From contig JACQZL010000329.1 in NCBI GenBank assembly GCA_016213865.1, forward strand, positions 1 through 5,061: a stretch of DNA of 5,061 nt, read 5' to 3'. The translations under genes were made by a program, and so were the position numbers. This stretch comes from Candidatus Rifleibacteriota bacterium. Its GTDB lineage: Bacteria > UBP17 > UBA6191 > JACPRK01. The notes under the pieces were generated by a model. That model did no database searches. It was not told where the DNA came from and saw nothing but the letters and a program-made list of their open reading frames with translations. Shown one piece after another: positions 1-4,633 of this stretch; within the stretch, counting starts at the first letter, position 1; the number at the start of each line of letters is the position of its first letter.

Positions 1-565
1 CGAGAACGAGGAGGCCAAGATCACCGTGGGCTCGCAGGTGCGCATCCCGCAGGGCTCGACGCCCAACGCCATCAACACGATCACCAACTTCGTGACGGAA
101 GACCTGGGCATCATCCTGGCCCTCACCCCCCGGATCACCAAGAACGACTTCGTGGCGCTGAAGATCAAGGCGCAGATCAAGAACCTGGTCCCGGGCCAGA
201 ACGTGGCCGGCCTGCCGGTCATCTCGAACAGCGACATCGAGACTCACATCACCGTCGAGAACCGGGCCACCATCGTGATGGGCGGTCTGATCCAGGAAGA
301 GGAACTCAAGACCGAGACCAAGATCCCGCTCCTCGGAAACCTGCCGGTGGTGGGCCGCCTCTTCCGCGACACGGCGACCAGCCGCGCCAAGAAGAACCTC
401 CTGGTCTTCATGACCCCGCACATCATCCGGTCGAGCGAGTCGGCCACCGCCAACAGCAAGCGCGTCTCGCCGGTGCTTCGCCACGCGACGATCAAGGCCC
501 AGAAGCGAAGGGGCTCCGAGACCGACGCCGCCGCGCTGCTCGATGCGATGAATGCCGCGAAGTGA
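1..565 (+). CDS. gspD: Type II secretion secretin GspD, C-terminal fragment (5' end outside window)
   Basis: GspD multimers form the outer-membrane channel through which T2SS substrates leave the cell. The reading frame is open from the first complete codon at base 2, giving 187 residues here. The GTG at 26 is an internal Val codon, not the start, because the upstream codons (NEEAKITVGSQV) already match the conserved secretin stretch that normally reads NEEA..VG..V. Further secretin-core motifs follow: DLGIILALTPRI (about residues 34-45), VENRATIVMGGLI (85-97), then the diagnostic KIPLLGNLPVVGRLF (107-121) and KKNLLVFMTPHIIR (130-143). A polar, basic tail of about 44 residues follows; I see no clear pilotin-binding S-domain in it. 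The stop TGA at 563-565 is immediately followed by a heptad repeat array, and gspE comes next. Family membership is very secure. Assignment to T2SS rather than a pilus secretin (PilQ) rests partly on the gspC, gspE and gspF neighbours. Confidence 0.95.
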   Translation, partial: ENEEAKITVGSQVRIPQGSTPNAINTITNFVTEDLGIILALTPRITKNDFVALKIKAQIKNLVPGQNVAGLPVISNSDIETHITVENRATIVMGGLIQEEELKTETKIPLLGNLPVVGRLFRDTATSRAKKNLLVFMTPHIIRSSESATANSKRVSPVLRHATIKAQKRRGSETDAAALLDAMNAAK

Positions 566-630
566 GGCCGGAGGCCCGAGGCTGGAGGGCGGCTCCTCGC
601 GGGCCTCGAGCCCCCAGGCCCGAGCCTCCA
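564..630. repeat. Inverted pair of 7-bp repeat arrays between gspD and gspE
   Basis: Four consecutive heptads read GAGGCCG, GAGGCCC, GAGGCTG, GAGGGCG (564-591). After a 12-base gap, four more are in the opposite orientation: CCTCGAG, CCCCCAG, GCCCGAG, CCTCCAC (604-631). Read on the complementary strand, the second set has the same GAGG-like core. The first heptad begins inside the gspD stop codon. The array fills most of the gspD-gspE gap and belongs to the same repeat class as those after gspE and gspF. The copies are degenerate here, so this looks like the oldest or most eroded of the three. Function is unknown. Confidence 0.75.
571..607 (+). other. GC-rich hairpin just downstream of the gspD stop
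   Basis: GAGGCCCGAGG (571-581) can pair with CCTCGCGGGCCTC (595-607), giving about 11 base pairs with a 2-base bulge and a 13-base loop. It lies 5 bases after the gspD stop. No T-run follows, so it is not a convincing intrinsic terminator. It could pause polymerase or protect the 3' end of a processed gspD message, but the pairing also follows automatically from the inverted heptads, so a selected role is not shown. Confidence 0.35.
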
Positions 631-673
631 CTTGGCGGGCCGTCCGGGCCGCTGTAATGTAGCCGGTGCCGCA

Positions 674-2365
674 ATGTCGCAGTTCCTCGCCAGCCTGCTG
701 TTGAAGAAGGGCCTCCTCGAGACTCCCGAACTCGATGAGGCCAGCAGCCTGCTGTCCATCAGCCCCGGGAAGCTCCTGCACGAGATTCTCGTGGAGAAGG
801 AGATGCTGACGGACGAGGAGATCGTCCGGGCCCTGGCCGACGAACTGGGGATGGAGTCGGTCGAGGAGATCTCGCAGACGGAGGTCGATCCGGAGTTGCT
901 CGACGCGGTGCCGCTCGACTTCCTCAAGCGCCACCTGATCCTGCCGCTGAGAGGCGAGGCAGGCGGACTGGTGCGGGTGGCGATGGCCGACCCGCTGGCG
1001 GTCAACACCCTGGACGACGTGCGCCGGCTGCTGGGCCAGGAAGTGCGGCCGGTCGTGGCGGCGCCGCGCACCATCCTGGGCGCCATCGGCGCTTTCTACG
1101 AGGCGCAGAAAGACCTGACGCAGAAGGCGATCGACGAGGTCCACGACGACGACACGAAGTACGCCTCGGAGGAGAAGGAGGGCAGCGAGGACCTGCTCGA
1201 CATCGCTCGCAAGGCGCCGATCGTCAAGCTGGTCAACTCGCTCATCTACGAGGCGGTCAAGGCCCGGGCGAGCGACATCCACATCGAGCCGTACGAGCGC
1301 TACATCAAGCTGCGCTACCGGATCGACGGCGTGCTCTACGACGCGCCCTCGCCGCCCAAGCACGTGCAGTCGGCGCTCATCAGCCGCATCAAGATCCTCT
1401 CGAATCTCAACATCGCCGAGACGCGGCTGCCGCAGGACGGCCGCATGAACATCACCGCCGGCACGCGCAAGCTCGACATCCGCGTTTCGGTGCTGCCGAC
1501 CGCCTACGGCGAACGCGTCGTGATGCGCCTTCTCGAGAAGGGCGAGACGGTGCTGCAACTGACCGACCTGGGCTTCCTCGACGGGATGCTCAGGCGCTTC
1601 CGCAAGCTGCTCGACCGCCCCTACGGCATCATCCTGGTCACCGGTCCGACCGGCAGCGGCAAGAGCACGACGCTCTATTCGGCGCTCGTGACGATCCGCT
1701 CGCCCGAGAAGAACATCCTCACCGTCGAGGACCCGATCGAGAACCAGATCAAGGACATCAGCCAGATCCAGGTGAAGCCGAAGATTGGCTTCGGGTTCGC
1801 CGAGGGGTTGCGCTCGATCCTGCGGCAGGACCCGGACGTGCTGATGGTGGGTGAGATCCGCGACCACGAGACGGCCGAGATCGCCGTCCAGGCCTCGCTC
1901 ACCGGCCACCTGGTCTTCTCGACGCTGCACACCAACGACAGCGCGGGCGCGGTCACCCGTCTGGTTGACATGGGCGTCGAGCCGTTCCTGATCGCCAGCT
2001 CGGTGATCGGGATCCTGGCCCAGCGCCTGGTGCGCGTGCTCTGCAAGCACTGCAAGCAGCCGGTGCCGGTGTCGCCGGAGATCAAGGCCGCGACCGGTCT
2101 GCCGTGCGATCTCATCTTCCAGGCGAAGGGGTGCGACGAGTGCCGGGGCACCGGATACTCGGGCCGGCGGGGCATCTTCGAGCTGCTGACGGTGGACGAG
2201 GCGATCCGCGAGCTGATCTCGACCCGGAAGCAGTCGGGGACCATCAAGGCGGCCTCGATCGCCAACGGGATGATCACGCTGCGAAAGGACGGCCTGCAGA
2301 AGGTGGCGGATGGCTGGACCACGCTGGAGGAGGTCGCCCGGGCCACGCAGGAGGGGGATGTGTAG
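674..2365 (+). CDS. gspE: Type II secretion assembly ATPase GspE
   Basis: GspE is the hexameric cytoplasmic ATPase that drives pseudopilus assembly through contacts with the GspF/GspL platform. I chose ATG 674 (563 residues, MSQFLASLLL...). The in-frame TTG at 632 would add 14 residues from repeat-flanking, low-complexity sequence. Neither start has a clear Shine-Dalgarno. An N-terminal T2SSE_N/MshEN-like domain spans about residues 1-145; the LL at 34-35 replaces the usual LG of the cyclic-di-GMP-binding form, so nucleotide binding there is doubtful. A charged linker (about 145-175) precedes the ATPase core: Walker A GPTGSGKST (324-332, Lys330), Asp box TVEDPIE (350-356), Walker B with signature LRQDPDVLMVGEIRD (383-397, Glu394) and His box GHLVFSTLHTND (411-422). 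The zinc-binding tetracysteine is intact: C457xxC460 and C487xxC490. Length and motifs are typical and all key residues are present. PilB or MshE is the alternative, disfavoured by context. Confidence 0.96.
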   Translation: MSQFLASLLLKKGLLETPELDEASSLLSISPGKLLHEILVEKEMLTDEEIVRALADELGMESVEEISQTEVDPELLDAVPLDFLKRHLILPLRGEAGGLVRVAMADPLAVNTLDDVRRLLGQEVRPVVAAPRTILGAIGAFYEAQKDLTQKAIDEVHDDDTKYASEEKEGSEDLLDIARKAPIVKLVNSLIYEAVKARASDIHIEPYERYIKLRYRIDGVLYDAPSPPKHVQSALISRIKILSNLNIAETRLPQDGRMNITAGTRKLDIRVSVLPTAYGERVVMRLLEKGETVLQLTDLGFLDGMLRRFRKLLDRPYGIILVTGPTGSGKSTTLYSALVTIRSPEKNILTVEDPIENQIKDISQIQVKPKIGFGFAEGLRSILRQDPDVLMVGEIRDHETAEIAVQASLTGHLVFSTLHTNDSAGAVTRLVDMGVEPFLIASSVIGILAQRLVRVLCKHCKQPVPVSPEIKAATGLPCDLIFQAKGCDECRGTGYSGRRGIFELLTVDEAIRELISTRKQSGTIKAASIANGMITLRKDGLQKVADGWTTLEEVARATQEGDV

Positions 2366-2410
2366 GCCGGGGGCTGGAGGCTGTAGGCTGTAGGCTGTAG
2401 GCTGTGGGGA
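2362..2410. repeat. 7-bp tandem repeat array, GTAGGCT type, after gspE
   Basis: Seven heptads are in one phase: GTAGGCC (2362-2368, containing the gspE stop codon TAG), GGGGGCT, GGAGGCT, three exact GTAGGCT copies (2383-2403) and a degenerate GTGGGGA. Because 7 and 3 are coprime, a TAG falls in every frame of the GTAGGCT run, so this part cannot be translated through. It shares the GGAGGCT variant with the array after gspF. Confidence 0.85.
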
Positions 2411-2414
2411 ACAG

Positions 2415-2442
2415 GTGTCGGGTGTCGGGTGTCGGGTGTCAG
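2415..2442. repeat. 7-bp tandem repeat array, GTGTCGG type, before gspC
   Basis: Three exact copies of GTGTCGG (2415-2435) are followed by GTGTCAG (2436-2442). The array lies 4 bases after the GTAGGCT array and is a different heptad, but it is related in composition to the GGGGGTC/AGGGGTC heptads after gspF. Unlike its neighbour it contains no stop codon in any forward frame. A potential GTG start for gspC (2429) is simply the third repeat copy. Confidence 0.85.
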
Positions 2443-2459
2443 CGAGCCAAGAGCGAGAG

Positions 2460-2471
2460 ATGAAGCCTTGA
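2460..2471 (+). promoter_or_regulatory. Possible coupling mini-ORF (Met-Lys-Pro-stop) overlapping the gspC start
   Basis: ATG AAG CCT TGA occupies 2460-2471, and its stop overlaps the TTG proposed as the gspC start (2468-2470) in a TTGA arrangement. A purine-rich stretch (GAGCGAGAG, 2451-2459) directly precedes the ATG. This could let ribosomes terminate and re-initiate at the weak TTG. It is equally possible that the ATG is chance. Nothing beyond the sequence arrangement supports it. Confidence 0.2.
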
Positions 2472-3385
2472 GAAACCGAACGGAGAGCACGAGCCGCAGG
2501 GATGGCACGAGACTGCCCGCGGCGCCGTGGCGGGGCGCCGGGCTGACGCTCTGTCTCGCGCTGGGCCTGACGCTGACACCGTCCGCCGCTCAGGAGGCTC
2601 CCGAGGCGGCGGCCCCCGCATTGCCTGCCGACTCGAACGCCACGCTCGACTTCAACCCGTTCGGGATCCTGCAAGACAAGCCCGCGCCGCCCCCGCCCGC
2701 GCCGGTGACCGCCGCTCCCCCGCCTCCCACGGCACCGACGCCGACGCCCGACGTCAAGCTGCCGTTCAAGCTGGTCGGGACGGTGGCGGGCGGCCCGCAG
2801 GTCGCGCTGGCCTTCCTCGAGAAGGGTGGCAAGCAGGAGCCGGTGAGGGTCGGGGCGACCTGGGAGCAGGCGACGGTTTTGGCCGTCCAGAGGAACCGGG
2901 CGACGGTCCGCTGGCAGAACAAGACCTCGACGCTCGAGGTCGATTTCAAGGACTGGGGCAACAGTACGCCGTCGGCGGCGGGTTCGGCGGAGGCGCGCAT
3001 GCCGTCGGATCCGAACCCGGCCGCGGTCTACTCGCAGCCAAACGAGGTGCCGATCCCTGAGAGCATCGAGACCCGGAAGGTGCCGCGGGGGCAGGTCGAC
3101 AAGAACCTGCAGGATCTCGCGAGCCTGCTGGCGTCCATGCGCATCCAGCCCTATTATGACGGGGGGCAGCCGGCGGGGTTCCTGTTGACCAACGTCCGGG
3201 CCGGCTCGTTCATCGACCAGGTCGGAGTGCAGAACGGCGACATCCTGCGCTTCGTGAACGGCCAGAAGATCGACAACGTCCAGAACGCGTTCCAGCTTTA
3301 CAACATCTTCAAGAACAGCACCAACGTCGAGGTTACCGTCGTTCGCGACACGCGGCCGGTGACGCTCAAGTACGTCATCGAGTGA
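2468..3385 (+). CDS. gspC: GspC-like T2SS protein with HR and PDZ domains
   Basis: GspC links the inner-membrane platform to the GspD secretin and helps recruit substrates. From TTG 2468 the product has 305 residues. I prefer this start because the longer option, GTG 2429, is a copy of a tandem repeat, and a GAGAG stretch lies 8 bases before the TTG; both starts are weak. Residues 1-23 are basic and polar, and a short hydrophobic stretch (GLTLCLALGLTLT, about 25-37) is followed by PSAAQ. This resembles a cleavable signal peptide as much as the usual GspC membrane anchor. An NPFG motif (about 63-66) and a Pro/Ala/Thr-rich linker (about 71-95) lead to the HR domain (about 97-160: LPFKLVGTVAGGPQVALAFL, VGATWEQATVLAVQRNRATV). 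After another linker comes a PDZ domain (about 226-305: PAGFLLTNVRAGSFIDQVGV, then NGDILRFVNGQKI). Both domains fit GspC length and order. Its place after gspE, rather than before gspD, is unusual. The T2SS role is secure and membrane topology uncertain. Confidence 0.85.
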   Translation: MRNRTESTSRRDGTRLPAAPWRGAGLTLCLALGLTLTPSAAQEAPEAAAPALPADSNATLDFNPFGILQDKPAPPPPAPVTAAPPPPTAPTPTPDVKLPFKLVGTVAGGPQVALAFLEKGGKQEPVRVGATWEQATVLAVQRNRATVRWQNKTSTLEVDFKDWGNSTPSAAGSAEARMPSDPNPAAVYSQPNEVPIPESIETRKVPRGQVDKNLQDLASLLASMRIQPYYDGGQPAGFLLTNVRAGSFIDQVGVQNGDILRFVNGQKIDNVQNAFQLYNIFKNSTNVEVTVVRDTRPVTLKYVIE

Positions 3386-3409
3386 GCCGCCCGGGCCGTC
3401 CCCGGCGGC
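3386..3409 (+). other. Compact GC hairpin between gspC and gspF
   Basis: GCCGCC-C-GGG (3386-3395) can pair with CCCGGCGGC (3401-3409), giving 9 base pairs with one bulged C and the 5-base loop CCGTC. It starts at the base after the gspC stop. No T-tract follows, so termination is unlikely; partial attenuation or mRNA processing are possibilities. This is the only inter-gene junction in the window without heptad repeats. The 21 bases from here to the gspF ATG contain no clear Shine-Dalgarno. Confidence 0.4.
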
Positions 3410-3430
3410 CCACGCCTCACGGCAGCTCCC

Positions 3431-4633
3431 ATGCCCGTTTACCAGTACGAGGCGCTCGATCGCTCGGGCAAGACCGTCAGCGGCATCATCGACGCCGACG
3501 CGGAAGACGACGCGCGGCGCAAGCTGCGCGGGATGGCCCTCTATCCGACCCGCATCGCTGTGGGCGCGCGCACCTCGCCGGCGGGCGGGCTCTTCGACCG
3601 CATCACCGCCAAGGAGGTCTCGGTCTTCACGCGGAACCTGGCGACGCTGTCGAGCGCCGGGTTCCCGGTCATCGAGGCGCTGACGTCGATCTCCGACCAG
3701 ATCGAGCACCTCATGATGCGCGAGGTGGTCGTCCAGATCCGCGAGAAGGTGCGGGAGGGCTCGCCGCTGTCGGAAGCGCTGGCGATGTTCCCCGAGCTGT
3801 TCGGCAGCATGTTCGTGAGCATGGTGCAGGCCGGAGAACGCAGCGGCCGCCTCGAAGAGATCCTCTTCCAGCTCTCGGACTACCTGGACAAGAAGGAAGC
3901 GCTGAAGAACCAGGTCCTGGTGGCGCTGGCCTACCCGATCCTGATGACGCTGGTGGGCACGGCAATCGTGACCTTCCTGCTCGTCTACATCGTGCCGCAG
4001 CTGACGGTGCTGTTCACCCAGAGCAAGCGAGACCTGCCGCTGCCGACCCGGATGCTGCTGGGCACGAGCGACGCGCTGGGCCAGTACTGGTGGGCGGTCC
4101 TCGGAGTGCTGGTGCTCGCCTGGTTCGCCTTCGACCGGTGGAGCCGCTCCGATTCGGGCGGCCACACCTACGACAGCATCAAGCTGAAGATGCCGGTCTT
4201 CGGTACGCTCGTGCGCAAGATCGCCATCAGCCGCTTCGTGCGCACGCTCGGTATCCTGCTGCAGAGCGGCGTCCCGATCCTGCAGGCTCTCGACATCGTG
4301 CGCAACGTCGTGGCCAACGCCGTGATCGCCGAATCGCTCGAGCAGACGCGCAAGTCGGTGAGCCAGGGCTCCAACCTGGCGACGCCGCTGCGGCAGTCGG
4401 CGCTCTTCCCGGCGATCGTGATCGACATGATCAGCGCGGGCCAGAAGAGCGGTCAGCTCGAGAAGATGCTGCTGAAGCTGGCGGAGGACTACGATCGCGA
4501 GGTGGAAGGGACGATCGAGATGCTCACCGCGCTGCTCGAGCCGGTCATCATCATCTGCATGGGCCTCACGGTCGGCTTCATCGTGCTGGCGGTGCTGCTG
4601 CCCATCTACGAGCTGAACAAGCAGGCGGTATGA
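3431..4633 (+). CDS. gspF: Type II secretion inner-membrane platform protein GspF
   Basis: GspF is the polytopic inner-membrane protein at the base of the pseudopilus; it is thought to transmit motion from the GspE ATPase to incoming pseudopilins. The product has 400 residues, the normal family length. The N-terminus MPVYQYEALDRSGKTVSG is the typical GspF opening and fixes the ATG start. Two tandem T2SSF domains are clear: FTRNLATLSSAGFPVIEAL (66-84) and MVQAGERSGRLEEIL (131-145) in the first, mirrored by FVRTLGILLQSGVPILQAL (269-287) and MISAGQKSGQLEKML (333-347) in the second. Predicted membrane segments are about 161-189, 219-235 and 371-392, the last beginning with the conserved LLEPVII. 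The C-terminus PIYELNKQAV is native-looking. No Shine-Dalgarno is obvious. The stop TGA overlaps the ATG of the next gene (ATGA), which suggests translational coupling. PilC of type IV pili is the paralogous alternative, made unlikely by gspC. Confidence 0.96.
   Translation: MPVYQYEALDRSGKTVSGIIDADAEDDARRKLRGMALYPTRIAVGARTSPAGGLFDRITAKEVSVFTRNLATLSSAGFPVIEALTSISDQIEHLMMREVVVQIREKVREGSPLSEALAMFPELFGSMFVSMVQAGERSGRLEEILFQLSDYLDKKEALKNQVLVALAYPILMTLVGTAIVTFLLVYIVPQLTVLFTQSKRDLPLPTRMLLGTSDALGQYWWAVLGVLVLAWFAFDRWSRSDSGGHTYDSIKLKMPVFGTLVRKIAISRFVRTLGILLQSGVPILQALDIVRNVVANAVIAESLEQTRKSVSQGSNLATPLRQSALFPAIVIDMISAGQKSGQLEKMLLKLAEDYDREVEGTIEMLTALLEPVIIICMGLTVGFIVLAVLLPIYELNKQAV

Noticed and set aside
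566..607. Rho-independent terminator after gspD
   Set aside because: A stem is possible but there is no T-tract, and gspE continues the operon on the same strand within about 110 bases.
632..660. Possible sigma-70 promoter (TTGGCG, 17-base spacer, TAATGT) before gspE
   Set aside because: Matches are only 4/6 and 3/6, and the position is inside an operon of a GC-rich genome whose promoter consensus is unknown. It is too weak to annotate.
563..674. Readthrough fusion of gspD and gspE (same frame, only one TGA between them)
   Set aside because: The frame is indeed open from 566 to gspE, but a secretin-ATPase fusion would join an outer-membrane protein to a cytoplasmic one. Shared frame plus stop-poor GC-rich repeats explains it.
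244..1086. Long reverse-strand open frame (280 residues) across the gspD end and gspE start
   Set aside because: It is antisense to two strongly conserved genes. Its product is Ser/Arg-rich with no recognisable motif, as expected from an antisense frame in GC-rich coding DNA.
2104..2400. Forward open frame (98 residues) inside the gspE 3' end
   Set aside because: Out of frame with the GspE tetracysteine region, with a low-complexity Gly/Arg/Asp-rich product. It is a shadow frame running into the repeats.
2369..2442. CRISPR-like array
   Set aside because: Units are 7 bp with no unique spacers between them, and no cas genes are present.
1675..2508. Reverse-strand open frame (277 residues) covering the gspE 3' half and the repeats
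   Set aside because: Antisense to the GspE Walker B and zinc motifs. Its N-terminal part simply translates the heptads into a cycling peptide (SLQPTAY type). No family match is apparent.
2527..3060. Second forward open frame (177 residues) inside gspC
   Set aside because: It overlaps the HR domain in another frame and is a low-complexity Arg/Gly/Ala product. The gspC frame carries the conserved domains.
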